From Aldehydirespirator sp965221185 (GTDB lineage Bacteria > Actinomycetota > Acidimicrobiia > Acidimicrobiales > Aldehydirespiratoraceae), in NCBI GenBank assembly GCA_965221185.1, contig OZ244866.1, positions 3,844,001 through 3,908,000 of the forward strand: a stretch of DNA of 64,000 nt, written 5' to 3'. Of this stretch, positions 8,509 to 17,447 are shown one piece after another; the first letter of the stretch is position 1; every line of letters begins with the position of its first letter. Below the pieces are notes generated by a model. It was not told the origin of the DNA, did no database searches, and saw nothing but the letters and a program-made list of their open reading frames with translations. The translations under genes and the position numbers were made by a program.

Positions 8509-9096
8509 TCAGAGGTCGTGGGGGATCTGGTGGGGGCCGGGGTGGTCGTAGGTCTGGCCGGTGTCGGGGTTGAGGCGGCGGTGGGCGAACTTGCCTACGC
8601 CGGTGCTGCGCACCATCACCGCCACGGTTCGCTCCGTGTCGGCCTGCTCGGCGTGGAACGTCCACGGCGGGACCAGGTCCACCTCGCCGGCATCCAGGCT
8701 GATGTGCTTGTCCGGCTCCATCCTGCGCCCGTCGGTGGAGCCTTCTGACTGCGGCTCCAGGTAGCGGAGCACCGTCTCGGCGCCCTCCAGGAGGCCGTAG
8801 GCCACCCAGGCGTGGCCGTGGTCGTGGACCGGCGTGCGGCCGGACTCGTCCTTGACCAACCCGTTGATCACGAAACCGAAGTCGGGATCCTCGTAGAACA
8901 GCAAGTTGGTGTAGCGGTTGTTGGTCCGGTCGTGGCTCTTGGGCCAGCTCTGGGCCGCAGCTCGCAGATCGGGGTCGGCCAGAGCTGCCTCCAAGACCTC
9001 ACTGACGCGAGCCCAGCGCTCGGGCTCGGGCATGTCCTGCGCGCAGAGACGGCGGACCGGGTCGACGATCCGGTGCAGCACCCTGGACTGGCTCAT
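8509..9096 (-). CDS. Cysteine dioxygenase-like cupin protein
   Basis: The 195-residue cupin has the metal site TPVHDHGHAW (His91, His93, His95) and a third His in PPWTFHAEQ (His148), the arrangement of the cysteine-dioxygenase type I/3-mercaptopropionate dioxygenase family. These non-haem iron enzymes oxidise thiols to sulfinates. It starts inside the stop of the Zn-alcohol dehydrogenase gene (ATGA overlap at 9093-9096) and is the last gene of the long minus-strand cluster. A second cupin of the same type, fused to rhodanese domains, lies at 11483-13354, suggesting thiol or organosulfur metabolism. Confidence 0.75.
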   Translation of the reverse strand: MSQSRVLHRIVDPVRRLCAQDMPEPERWARVSEVLEAALADPDLRAAAQSWPKSHDRTNNRYTNLLFYEDPDFGFVINGLVKDESGRTPVHDHGHAWVAYGLLEGAETVLRYLEPQSEGSTDGRRMEPDKHISLDAGEVDLVPPWTFHAEQADTERTVAVMVRSTGVGKFAHRRLNPDTGQTYDHPGPHQIPHDL

Positions 9097-10178
9097 GGTC
9101 GGATCACCGCCTTAGTCGGGTACATGCCGTCGATCTCGTTGCCTACCGCCCGGATGCACAACTCGGTGTCGTCGAGGCCGAACGTGTGACTGATCATCTC
9201 CTCGGGCTTGAAGCCGGTGGACTCGATCAGCTCCATGGTGGCCCTCAGCGCGGGGCTGCTGGCGGTGAACGCCCCCTGCACCCGGATCTCGTTCCAGACC
9301 AGGGCGTCGATATCCAGCGGCACCCGCCGGCCGCCTCCGACGAGGCCTGCCAGCACGAGCGTGCCCCGCTTGCGCAGAGCGGCCACCGACGGCGCCAGCG
9401 CGTCGGGGCTGCCGCTCACGTCCACCACCACATCGGCCATGGCCCCGCCCGTCTCCTCGGCCACGACCTCAACCACGTCTTCGCGGTCGACCTCGACGAT
9501 GCGGTCGGCGCCCCACCGGCGGGCCAGGGCGAGACGGTCGGTGTCGGCCGCGATGCCGCTCACGATGATGCGGGCCGCGCCCGCGGCCCGGGCCGCCCAG
9601 GTGCAGGCCAGGCCCTGCTGGCCCGGACCCTGGATCAGCACGGTGTCGCCGAAGGTCACGCCCCCGTGCAGGATGGCCCACTGGTAGCCGTTGGCCATCA
9701 CGGACCCGCACAGCACCGCGGCCTCGTCGCTCATGGCGTCGCCTACCTTGAACAGCTCGGCGTCGGGATTCACGTACAGGCAGTCGGCCAGCCCCCCGAA
9801 CAGGTGCGGCGGGTCGGCCGCGGTGGTGGCGCTGCCGTAGAGGGTTCGCTGGGGGCAGAACCGGGGGGCGCCGTCGCGGCAGTCCCGGCAGTGTCCGCAT
9901 CCCCGTGAGCCCTTGAGGATCACCCGGTCGCCCTCGGCCACGCCGTGGATCCGGGCTGCAGCCCGTCCCAGGCGCTCGATCCGGCCGAAGATCTCGTGGC
10001 CCAGGATCACCGGGTAGGGCATGTCGATGCGGCCCCGGAAGTACTTCACGTCGGTTCCGCAAACCCCTCCCAGTCCGATGCGCAGCAGCGCCCCGTCGTC
10101 GGCCACCTCGGGCAGCGGGTACTCATGGATCTCCAGGCGCTCGGGCCCCAGCAGCGTCGCAGCTCGCACAGTGCTCAT
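9093..10178 (-). CDS. Zinc-dependent alcohol dehydrogenase (MDR family)
   Basis: About 361 residues from ATG 10178. The catalytic zinc Cys sits in GGVCGTDVKYFRG, the GHEIFGRIE motif supplies the His and Glu, and the structural zinc loop is CGHCRDCRDGAPRFC with four Cys. The Rossmann part follows (VLIQGPGQQGLACTWAARAAGA). An upstream in-frame extension to 10202 is possible but starts before the usual N-terminus. It should oxidise an alcohol or polyol with NAD(P)+. Downstream it overlaps the cupin gene by 4 bp, so the two are translationally coupled. Confidence 0.9.
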   Translation of the reverse strand: MSTVRAATLLGPERLEIHEYPLPEVADDGALLRIGLGGVCGTDVKYFRGRIDMPYPVILGHEIFGRIERLGRAAARIHGVAEGDRVILKGSRGCGHCRDCRDGAPRFCPQRTLYGSATTAADPPHLFGGLADCLYVNPDAELFKVGDAMSDEAAVLCGSVMANGYQWAILHGGVTFGDTVLIQGPGQQGLACTWAARAAGAARIIVSGIAADTDRLALARRWGADRIVEVDREDVVEVVAEETGGAMADVVVDVSGSPDALAPSVAALRKRGTLVLAGLVGGGRRVPLDIDALVWNEIRVQGAFTASSPALRATMELIESTGFKPEEMISHTFGLDDTELCIRAVGNEIDGMYPTKAVIRP

Positions 10179-10296
10179 TGCTCTCCCCCTGTCACCGCGC
10201 AACCTACCGATCCAGGCTCACGGTCGCGAAGTTGGGACCACCCATGCGAGAGAACACCGAACGGCGCACGGTTCCACGGAGACATGGCCGGCGCTC

Positions 10297-11316
10297 TCAG
10301 CCCAGCAGCGGTAGCAACTCCGAGGCGACTCTCTCCATCTGCGGTTGCTGGTCGACCGAGGCCAGCACGCATTGGAACGAGGTGGCGCCCGCCTCGGCGT
10401 AGGCGTTGAGGCGCTCGGCGCAAGCTTCGGCTGGGCCCCATACCAGCCAGCGGTCGATGCTGGCGTCGTCCATCGGGCGGCGGTGGTAGTCCGCCATGAA
10501 GGCTGCGCCCTCGGAGCGGGCTGCGGCCGCGTCGTCTCCCACCAGCAGGAACAGGTTGACCCTCACATCGAACGGCTCGGGCAGCGCCCGACCGGCGGCC
10601 TGCGCCGCGGCCGCGATGGACTCCCGGCCGGCCCGCAGCTCGGCGGGGGTGGCCATGCCGGTGATCCAGCCGTCACCCAGGCGGCCCACCCGGTCCCAGC
10701 GGCCCATGAACGTGGAAGCCAGCGACTCGTCGAAGACATCGTTGGGGCCGAAGCCACGCTGAGGCGCCACGAACACCCCGCCTGCGATCAGCACCGGCGG
10801 GCCGGGACGCTGGACCGGTCGCAGCCCGATCGACGCGTCTCGCAGTTGGTAGATGCGGCCGTCGTAATCCACCCCGTCGTCAGCCCACAGGGCCTTGATC
10901 AACTCGATGGCCTCGGTGAAGGCTCGGGCCCGGCGCCGGCGGTCGAGACCGACCAGCGCTAGCTCGGCGTCCACCAGCTCGGGCGGGCCGGTTCCCAAAC
11001 CCACGCCCAGCGCGGTGCGCCCGCCGCTGAGCGCATCGAGGGTGGCCCACTCCTGAGCCACCGTCACCGGGTGGCGCAGGTGGGGCTGCAGGATGCCGGT
11101 GGCGAGCCCGATGGTTTCCGTTGCCTCGGCCACCGCGGCCAAGGTCACGATCGGCGACCAGCGGGGTTTGGCCAGCACGCTGTCGCCCACCGAAACGAAC
11201 GCGAACCCGCACTCCTCGGCCCGACGGGCCAGATCCAGGAGGTCGTTGAGCCCGAAACGGTCGCCGCCGAAAACCGCGGCCCGGTTGTTGACGTAAATCC
11301 CGACCGCGGGGCTCAC
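10297..11316 (-). CDS. LLM-class flavin-dependent oxidoreductase
   Basis: About 339 residues. The start is GTG 11316 (VSPAVGIYVNN), since upstream in-frame sequence is low complexity and not family-like. Luciferase-like features: CGFAFVSVGDSVLAKPRWSPIVTLAAVAEATETIGLATGI, then GRTALGVGLGTGPPE, and the C-terminal WGPAEACAERLNAYAEAGA. Such enzymes use reduced FMN or F420, and the family includes alkanesulfonate monooxygenases and F420 reductases; which applies here cannot be decided. It lies in the minus-strand cluster with an SsuABC-like importer, which would fit a desulfonating role. Confidence 0.85.
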   Translation of the reverse strand: MSPAVGIYVNNRAAVFGGDRFGLNDLLDLARRAEECGFAFVSVGDSVLAKPRWSPIVTLAAVAEATETIGLATGILQPHLRHPVTVAQEWATLDALSGGRTALGVGLGTGPPELVDAELALVGLDRRRRARAFTEAIELIKALWADDGVDYDGRIYQLRDASIGLRPVQRPGPPVLIAGGVFVAPQRGFGPNDVFDESLASTFMGRWDRVGRLGDGWITGMATPAELRAGRESIAAAAQAAGRALPEPFDVRVNLFLLVGDDAAAARSEGAAFMADYHRRPMDDASIDRWLVWGPAEACAERLNAYAEAGATSFQCVLASVDQQPQMERVASELLPLLG

Positions 11317-11482
11317 GGTCGCATCTCCAGGGCCGAGGGAAGATCCGTCATCGCTCGAGGCCGTCGTCGCCGGGACGCTCCCCAACGCCCCCGGAAATCT
11401 GTAGAGAAACCCGTCGTATAGAAGCAAGACCCGCACATAGAATCCGGCGTTCGCCCATCGGGGCGGTCCGGCGGTGCGATCA

Positions 11483-13354
11483 TCAGCCCTCCGGCCCTGC
11501 GTCCAGGGCAAACGAGGCGGCATCGACCCGGTCGAGCAGGTCCAGCTCCCACTCGATGTAGTCGCGCATTGCCTGCAGGGCGTCCACGGAGCGTTCGTAG
11601 GGTTTGGCGGGCCGGGCCGGCTCGACGCCAGCATCGGGGCCGGTCTCCAGCCAGCGGCCCCGGTTGGCGTCGGGCAGCGCGTACGCCTCGCGGCCCATCA
11701 GCCGCAGCCAGTGGGCCGCCAGGAGCGACTGCACACCGTCGGAGTCGGCCACCACGATGCGAGCGGACGGCACCGCGGTGCGGGCGGTGAGTTCCTGTAA
11801 GAGCTGGCCGCCGGGAGCGGAAGCGAAACCGGGACGATGGCCCGCCTCGTAGGCGGCCGGAGAACTCACATCGAACACGTACGTGCTGCGGGAGTCGTCA
11901 GCGAGCCATGCGGCCAGGTCGGACTCACCGATCACCGGCACCCCGTGGGTGTCGGCCAAGCGCCGGGCCCGGGCCGCGGCGTCCTGCAGCGCACTCGGTG
12001 CGGGCAGTGCGGCCGCGGTCCCGTCGGTTCCCTTGTCGAGCTCTTCGCCCGCCAGCTTCCAGCCCATCGTGCCGTTCTCCAAGGCCAGCACCGGGGCGTC
12101 GACGCCGGCGTCGATCAGAGTCTGGGCGCCGATGATCGATCGGGTCCGCCCGGCGCAGCTGACCGCGATCGGCGTGCCGGGTTCAACACCCATGTCGACT
12201 ACCCGGGCCAGCAGCTCCGTGCCCGGGGCGTTGGTCGCGTCCGGAACGTGGAGGGCTGCGAACTCGGGCTCGGGCCGGCAGTCCACCAGGGCCACCGCCT
12301 CACCTTTCGCACGCCGGCGCCTCAGCTCCTGCGCCGAGATCATCGGGGTGTCCCGCAGGTGGGCGACGTGCTCGCCGAAAGCCTTGGACATGGTGTGGAT
12401 CCCGTCGTGGACGTCGAAGCCGGCGTCAGCCCAAGCCTCGACCCCGCCGGCCAGCACGGCCACATTGGTGAAGCCGCTCCTACGGATCCTGTGGCCGGCA
12501 CGATGCGCAGCCAAATCGTCCTCGCCGATCACCACCACCCGCACGGTCCGCCTCCGCAGCAGCCCAGCCAGCCGCCACTCCAACTCCGCGGCCGGCACCG
12601 GGCACGACTCGGGCACATGTCCGCTCGAGTGGACGCCGACATCGCGAGTGTCGAGCACAGCCAACTCTTCGCCGTCGGCTCGCATAACGGCCAACTCGGC
12701 GGCGGTCACCTTGGCGGTGCGCAGATCCGGCCGGCCCATGAAGGGACGCTCGACGCCGCCGTCGGGCCGGTCGAAATAGATGCGGCCGGCCAGGCGGTCG
12801 AGGGGATAGCCGTAGAGATGCAGGTGCATCGCCGGGCCCTCGTCGAGGACTCGGATCGTATGGAAGGCGTCTCCCATCATGGCGTTGGCGTCGCCCCGCC
12901 TGAGCGTGCGCTCACCCCTGCGCTCCAGCCGTCCCCGCTGCGGGTCGCGGCCGTCGTCGATGCGCTCGAAGTACTGGTTGTGCTCGGCGCCCCGCACGCC
13001 TGCGATCACCGACCAGGTGCGGTGGTCGTGCGGGGGCTGTTGCTTGCCGGGCATTCCGGCCGAGGCATAAAGGCCCATCCTCCCGTCGAGATCGACGCTC
13101 AGCTCGTAGATGGTCATCAAGGCTCCCGTGTCCACCGCGAACGTCTCGGCGTCGAAGAGGTTCTCCTGGAGGGCCAGGCTCGTCAGCACCGGACCGGCAG
13201 CCTCGATGAGCTCCTCTGAAGGCCCCAACGTGTCACGGAGTCGCCGGATCTCGTCCAGCGTGGACTGAACCGCGTCGTGCCTCCGGGTCATCTGCGAAGC
13301 GGTGCCCGTCGTAGCGTCCCCGTGTCGACGGGTCGCCGGCGCGGTGGCCGTCAC
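11483..13354 (-). CDS. Cupin dioxygenase-like domain fused to three rhodanese domains
   Basis: The 623-residue protein has an N-terminal cysteine-dioxygenase-like cupin (residues about 30-190; PPHDHRTW with His109 and His111, and His165) followed by three rhodanese homology domains near 215-325, 335-445 and 470-590. Only the middle one keeps the catalytic Cys (VSCAGRTRS, Cys400); the first has VVIGEDD and the third VVADSDG at the equivalent loop. Cupin-rhodanese pairing recalls persulfide dioxygenase-rhodanese fusions, which handle glutathione persulfide. The start overlaps the SDR gene's stop by 4 bp. The domain order and triple rhodanese are unusual. Confidence 0.82.
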   Translation of the reverse strand: MTATAPATRRHGDATTGTASQMTRRHDAVQSTLDEIRRLRDTLGPSEELIEAAGPVLTSLALQENLFDAETFAVDTGALMTIYELSVDLDGRMGLYASAGMPGKQQPPHDHRTWSVIAGVRGAEHNQYFERIDDGRDPQRGRLERRGERTLRRGDANAMMGDAFHTIRVLDEGPAMHLHLYGYPLDRLAGRIYFDRPDGGVERPFMGRPDLRTAKVTAAELAVMRADGEELAVLDTRDVGVHSSGHVPESCPVPAAELEWRLAGLLRRRTVRVVVIGEDDLAAHRAGHRIRRSGFTNVAVLAGGVEAWADAGFDVHDGIHTMSKAFGEHVAHLRDTPMISAQELRRRRAKGEAVALVDCRPEPEFAALHVPDATNAPGTELLARVVDMGVEPGTPIAVSCAGRTRSIIGAQTLIDAGVDAPVLALENGTMGWKLAGEELDKGTDGTAAALPAPSALQDAAARARRLADTHGVPVIGESDLAAWLADDSRSTYVFDVSSPAAYEAGHRPGFASAPGGQLLQELTARTAVPSARIVVADSDGVQSLLAAHWLRLMGREAYALPDANRGRWLETGPDAGVEPARPAKPYERSVDALQAMRDYIEWELDLLDRVDAASFALDAGPEG

Positions 13355-14160
13355 AGCAGCCCCCGCCCGATGCCTCCGTCCACGGAGATCGACTGCCCGG
13401 TTATGTAGCTGGCCCGGTCGGAGGCCACGAACACCACGGCCTGGGCGATCTCGTCGGGCTCGGCGAAGCGCCCGAGCGGGACCTCGGCGGCGAACTCCTC
13501 GATCACATCGCCGGGCGTGGTGCCCTGCTCAGCCGCCATCCGTTCGGCCCGGTCCAGCCACAGCCGGGTGAGGGTGCGGCCCGGGCTGATGGCGTTGACC
13601 CGAATGCCCTTGCCGGCCAGCTCGTGCGACAGGGTCTTCACCAGGGCCAGCAGCCCGGCCTTGTGCACGTTGGAAACCACCTGGTTCACGTACGGCATCT
13701 TGGCCCCGGCCGCGCCGAGCAGGACAATCGCCGGGGAGCGCCCGGCCTCCAGGATGGGCAGCAGGGCCCGCACGGTCCGGACCGGCCCGATGACGTTCAT
13801 GTTGTAGTTGTCGTGCCAGGCGTCGTCGCCGAAGGAGTCGAACGGCCCGCGGATGCTGCCGCCCACGGTGACGATCAGAATGTCGAGCCTCTTGCCGTCG
13901 CCGTACTGCGCCCTCAGACGGGCTTCGGCATCGTCCGCGGTTACGTCCACGGAGAACCATCCGATCTCGGCCGGTGCGCCACCCGAGCCGGCCGAAGCAG
14001 CCCGGCCGATGCTGGCCGCGGCCTGTTGCAGCCGGGTCGCGTCGCGGGACGCGATCGTGACCGAAGCGCCCTCGGCTGCCAGCAGGCGGGCGGTGGCCAA
14101 TCCGATACCGGCCGAGCCCCCCACCACCAGGGCCTCCCGGCCCGCCAGTTGAAGGTCCAC
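13351..14160 (-). CDS. Short-chain dehydrogenase/reductase (SDR)
   Basis: The 269-residue protein has the Rossmann motif VVGGSAGIG (residues 12-20), the NAG-equivalent VTVGGS, and a C-terminal PGRTLT...GQSISVDGGIGRGLL typical of classical SDRs. The catalytic YxxxK position reads SNVHK, so the usual Tyr is Ser163 while Lys167 is kept; Tyr157 lies six residues upstream. Either another residue acts as acid/base or the enzyme has an altered reaction. Overlap with the cupin-rhodanese gene suggests cotranslation. Confidence 0.87.
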   Translation of the reverse strand: MDLQLAGREALVVGGSAGIGLATARLLAAEGASVTIASRDATRLQQAAASIGRAASAGSGGAPAEIGWFSVDVTADDAEARLRAQYGDGKRLDILIVTVGGSIRGPFDSFGDDAWHDNYNMNVIGPVRTVRALLPILEAGRSPAIVLLGAAGAKMPYVNQVVSNVHKAGLLALVKTLSHELAGKGIRVNAISPGRTLTRLWLDRAERMAAEQGTTPGDVIEEFAAEVPLGRFAEPDEIAQAVVFVASDRASYITGQSISVDGGIGRGLL

Positions 14161-14230
14161 GACTGCTACCCGTCCTCGGCCGGATGCCGGGTGACCGGGT
14201 CCGGGCTGTCGTCGGCGTAGGAGCCCATCA

Positions 14231-14533
14231 TCACGATCCGGCGAACGTCTGATAGAGCTCTTTGAGCTGTTCGTTGGTCGCCAGCGGAATGACCTCGCGC
14301 TCGAGATAGCGAAAGAGCGGGTCCTCGTTGATGAGGGTGAACAGCTCGTCGTTGGACTCGACCCGGTAGATGGCCACGCGTGCCCTCCGGCCCACGAACG
14401 GCGCCGTGTAGACGACCTTGCCGGCAGCCATGAGCCGCTCCCAGTATTCCACCTGGGCCTTGGCCAGGCGGCCCAGCTCCTTCATCGGCAGGGGGATGGG
14501 CTCGATCGCTCTCATCCGGACTAGGAAATCCAT
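14231..14533 (-). CDS. Muconolactone delta-isomerase-like protein
   Basis: The 100-residue protein begins MDFLVRMRAIEPIPL and continues with a small alpha/beta ferredoxin-like pattern matching the muconolactone isomerase (MIase) family in length and in its N-terminal FLVRM strand. Known members isomerise muconolactone in aromatic ring catabolism; many homologues have unknown roles. It sits between the SDR and VOC genes (70-bp gaps either side), consistent with catabolism of a cyclic compound. Confidence 0.65.
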   Translation of the reverse strand: MDFLVRMRAIEPIPLPMKELGRLAKAQVEYWERLMAAGKVVYTAPFVGRRARVAIYRVESNDELFTLINEDPLFRYLEREVIPLATNEQLKELYQTFAGS

Positions 14534-14604
14534 CAGTTCTCTCTGTCTCCTGTAGTCGCTTTCTGGGCTCGTCCCAGGGCCGTCAAGACGCCGCCCGAGG
14601 TCTG

Positions 14605-15009
14605 TCAGCCGTCCCCCGACCCACCGAGGTCGGGGCTGTCGGGCTCGTAGGCGATGACCTGGACATGGAGCCCGCCGCGATCCGCCACCAGCGTCGTCCG
14701 GGCTCTGGCTGCGGCCAGGTCGTGGACCGGGTTTACTCCCGACCAGCCAGCTTCTACCAGTGCGGCTTCGGCCTCATCCACGGCTTCGGCCTCATCGGCC
14801 CGGAAGGCGACATGGGCGAACGCTGGCTGGCCGGCGTCGCACTCGATCAGCTCGATCTTCACGCCGGTCTCGTCGCCGAGCATGGCGATCCGCTGCCCCG
14901 TCCGATACCTGATCCCGCGGCGGACGAGGGTCATTCCGATGTCGTTGACGAGGGCCTGGACCCGGTGGTCGAAATCGTTCACCTCGATCGCCACATGGTC
15001 GAACTTCAC
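14605..15009 (-). CDS. VOC (glyoxalase/bleomycin resistance) family protein
   Basis: The 134-residue protein starts MKFDHVAIEVNDFDHRVQAL, the first beta-alpha-beta unit of vicinal-oxygen-chelate proteins with a metal-binding His at residue 5, and repeats the module with PAFAHVAFRADEAEAVDEA. Length and two-module layout fit glyoxalase-type or epimerase-type VOC proteins. It overlaps the downstream end of the flavoenzyme gene by 4 bp (15006-15009), so the two are coupled. Substrate unknown. Confidence 0.82.
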   Translation of the reverse strand: MKFDHVAIEVNDFDHRVQALVNDIGMTLVRRGIRYRTGQRIAMLGDETGVKIELIECDAGQPAFAHVAFRADEAEAVDEAEAALVEAGWSGVNPVHDLAAARARTTLVADRGGLHVQVIAYEPDSPDLGGSGDG

Positions 15010-16412
15010 GTTCTCACCTCGTCGTCGCTGAACTTGCCCGGGTTCAACAGGCCCTTGGGGTCGACTTCGGCTTTGAACCGCTTGATAACGCCGGGATCGC
15101 GCAGCAGGCCCTTCTGGTCGAGGAAGAATGTGTGGGGGTTCTGGTACCGGATCCCGATCTCATCGCAGAACGACATCACCGCCGCCAGGTTCTTCTCACC
15201 CTCGACCACGCATACCAGCGGGGCCGGCAACATCCCGTCGCCGGAGTGGCCGAACCGCTCTCTCAACCACCGCGACCGCAGGAATTTCAACTCGACCATG
15301 ATGGCGTCGCCGAATCGCCGCTTCAGTGCCGTCAGCTGCGTCAGCGGATCATCCGGGTCGAGATAGCAGTGCAGGAAGGCGCCGAGGGGAGCGATCTTCT
15401 TCACCCAGAGCATGCGATGCCCATAGACCATGTAGGCAAGGGTCGGGCGGCGGTCGGCACCCCTGCCTCGCCACGGCACGATCCGACCGCCGTGTTCTAG
15501 GGCGAGGTCGATGTAGGTGTCGTGCTGGTCGTCGTCGATGATCGAGATGACGATGGCCTCGTCGGGCTCGACATGGCCCCGCAAGGCGCTGAAGCACGGC
15601 GTGATCGCCGGTTCCTGGGCGGCCGCGGCCCGGATTCTCAACTCCGGCCGCGCGCTCACCGCTCCGGCGAACCGGCAGGCTGCATCGAAGTCGTCGAAGC
15701 AGACCACGAGCTCGGTCCACTGGCGGGCCTCGACCAGCCGGAAAGTGACATCGGTGAGGATCCCGGTCGTGCCGTAGGAGTGGAGCACCGGCTCGATCGA
15801 CGACTCATCGAGGGAGAGGACGCGGGGCTCTTCCTGCACGGTCATCAACGTCGCCCCCACGACGTTGTCGTCCCAGATGGATCCCCAGGTCGGTGAGCCC
15901 AGACCGATGTGGCCCCCGGACACCCACCCTCCCGACGTCGCCGTGGCGAAGGTGGTGGTCATGACCGGGACTTCCAGCCCCGCCTTGTGGGCCATCTCGT
16001 CGACCGCGCCGGTTGTCGCCCCCGCGCCGGCGCGGATGCGACCGTCCTGGGGCGTCCCGACGTGGTTGAAGTGCTTCATCTCGATCACCACACCACCATC
16101 GAGGGGGGTGGTCTGACCGAAGTTCGTCGTTCCCGCGCCCAGGATCACGATCGGCGAACCCTGGCGGTATAGCAGCGAGACGCAGCACCGGAGCTGCTCG
16201 GCATCGGCCGGTGAGACCAGGGCGCACACGTCGAGCGAGCGCCCCGACGCGTCGGCCATGTCGTCGATGTACGTCTTGAGCACCGGAGACAGCCATGAGT
16301 TGTCGCGCAGGCGCCGGCCGATCAGTTCGGGGTCGGTGATGAGGTCGGCGCCATCGACGACTGAGGCCAGCGCGGCGGTGACCGCCTCACTCGATTCTCG
16401 ACTACGCCACAC
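15006..16412 (-). CDS. FAD-binding oxidoreductase of the VAO/PCMH type
   Basis: The 468-residue protein has the PCMH FAD-binding domain (SPIVILGAGTTNFGQTTPLDGG near 88-109 and ATATSGGWVSGGHIGLGS near 157) and the C-terminal DPKGLLNPGKF found in vanillyl-alcohol oxidase, 4-cresol dehydrogenase and D-lactate dehydrogenase relatives. It likely oxidises a phenolic alcohol or hydroxy acid. The start is GTG 16412; about 140 bp of leader separates it from the regulator gene, with an inverted-repeat site at 16478-16494. It is probably the first gene of the catabolic operon. Confidence 0.85.
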   Translation of the reverse strand: MWRSRESSEAVTAALASVVDGADLITDPELIGRRLRDNSWLSPVLKTYIDDMADASGRSLDVCALVSPADAEQLRCCVSLLYRQGSPIVILGAGTTNFGQTTPLDGGVVIEMKHFNHVGTPQDGRIRAGAGATTGAVDEMAHKAGLEVPVMTTTFATATSGGWVSGGHIGLGSPTWGSIWDDNVVGATLMTVQEEPRVLSLDESSIEPVLHSYGTTGILTDVTFRLVEARQWTELVVCFDDFDAACRFAGAVSARPELRIRAAAAQEPAITPCFSALRGHVEPDEAIVISIIDDDQHDTYIDLALEHGGRIVPWRGRGADRRPTLAYMVYGHRMLWVKKIAPLGAFLHCYLDPDDPLTQLTALKRRFGDAIMVELKFLRSRWLRERFGHSGDGMLPAPLVCVVEGEKNLAAVMSFCDEIGIRYQNPHTFFLDQKGLLRDPGVIKRFKAEVDPKGLLNPGKFSDDEVRT

Positions 16413-16477
16413 TTGTTATCGTCCGCCCAACAGTGATCGACCTGCAGCCGCCGCGGGTTGAAGCCGCAGCCGCTTCT

Positions 16478-16494
16478 ACATATCTATCATATGT
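16478..16494. promoter_or_regulatory. Candidate operator upstream of the catabolic genes
   Basis: ACATATCTATCATATGT is an inverted repeat (ACATA/TATGT arms) in the 143-bp gap before the flavoenzyme gene. The core CATATCTATC also occurs at 20453-20462, upstream of the ABC transporter genes. Both lie upstream of minus-strand transcription units of one cluster, so they may bind the GntR-type regulator encoded between them, or be part of a shared -10 region. Confidence 0.4.
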
Positions 16495-16555
16495 ATGTTG
16501 GCGTGGAAGGGTCAACCGACTCGCGGGGTACCTGCTGCTGCGTGCGCCGCTTCGC

Positions 16556-17374
16556 TCACCGGGCACTCGGGACGGCGATCGGATGGTCGAGGATATCGAT
16601 GGGCCCGCTGAGATCGATCGTGGTGGACTGCTCTTGGACGCGCTCAAGGTGGGCCCGCAGAAGCTCCTGCGTCCGGGGGACGTCACCGGCCTCGATGGCA
16701 TCGACGATCATCGAGTGCTCGGCGATGGACTGGCTGCGATCGGGACCTGCAGGGGCCCCCGCCGCGATGGACGGCGCGCCGGTCTCAGCGCGGACATGTC
16801 CAGTCCACAGGGTCTCCAGGCACCCAGCGAGAATGGTGAGGGTTCGACGACCGCAGGATGCCGCCAGCTCCTCATGGAACTCCCGCAGCAGGGGCCTGAT
16901 GTCGCCGGTGCGGTGCATCTTGACCGATCGGTCATGGATGGAGCGCAACCTGGGCACGAGAGCGGACGCGCGATCGGTCCCTTGAGCGCACAATCCGGCG
17001 CACAGCAGCTCGATCTCGCGTACCGCCATAGCCAGGTCGCCCGCCTCGACGTCCTCAAAGGTGAGGACCATCCCCAAGGAGTACGCGATGCCGGACGGGT
17101 TCGGGACCCGCACGATCGCGCCTCCCTTGTTGCCGCGCACAACGGAGATCAGGCCTTCCGTCTCCAGGATCCGCAATGCCTCGCGAATCGCTGGCTTCCC
17201 GACCGCGAACAAGCTTCGGAGCGTGTCCTCCTTGGGGAGCCGCGCCCCGTCGGCGAGCTCGCCGTCCACGACCCGGCGACGCAGCTCCGACGCGACTCGT
17301 TCGGCGAGCCGCCCGCCGGTCACGGGCGCTACGCCCAGCGATTCAGCGTCGACGTGTTCGGTATCGGCGGCCAT
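16556..17374 (-). CDS. GntR/FadR-family transcriptional regulator
   Basis: About 272 residues from ATG 17374, which is preceded by CCAGGGGAAC as a ribosome binding site. The N-terminal winged helix reads RVASELRRRVVDGELADGARLPKEDTLRSLFAVGKPAIREALRILETEGL, the classic GntR pattern; the all-helical C-terminal FCD ligand domain ends HSMIVDAIEAGDVPRTQELLRAHLERV with its conserved His and Asp. Such proteins usually repress catabolic genes until a metabolite binds. Its place between the importer genes and the catabolic genes suggests it controls both. Confidence 0.9.
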   Translation of the reverse strand: MAADTEHVDAESLGVAPVTGGRLAERVASELRRRVVDGELADGARLPKEDTLRSLFAVGKPAIREALRILETEGLISVVRGNKGGAIVRVPNPSGIAYSLGMVLTFEDVEAGDLAMAVREIELLCAGLCAQGTDRASALVPRLRSIHDRSVKMHRTGDIRPLLREFHEELAASCGRRTLTILAGCLETLWTGHVRAETGAPSIAAGAPAGPDRSQSIAEHSMIVDAIEAGDVPRTQELLRAHLERVQEQSTTIDLSGPIDILDHPIAVPSAR

Positions 17375-17447
17375 GGCGTTCCCCTGGAATGTGGGTGTGC
17401 ATCGGGTTAGTTCATCCGGCTGTTCGAACGTATCGCTCTCGGAGGGG

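Noticed and set aside
11837..13219. Plus-strand open frame opposite the cupin-rhodanese gene
   Set aside because: No recognisable motif, and the opposite strand has clear catalytic sites.
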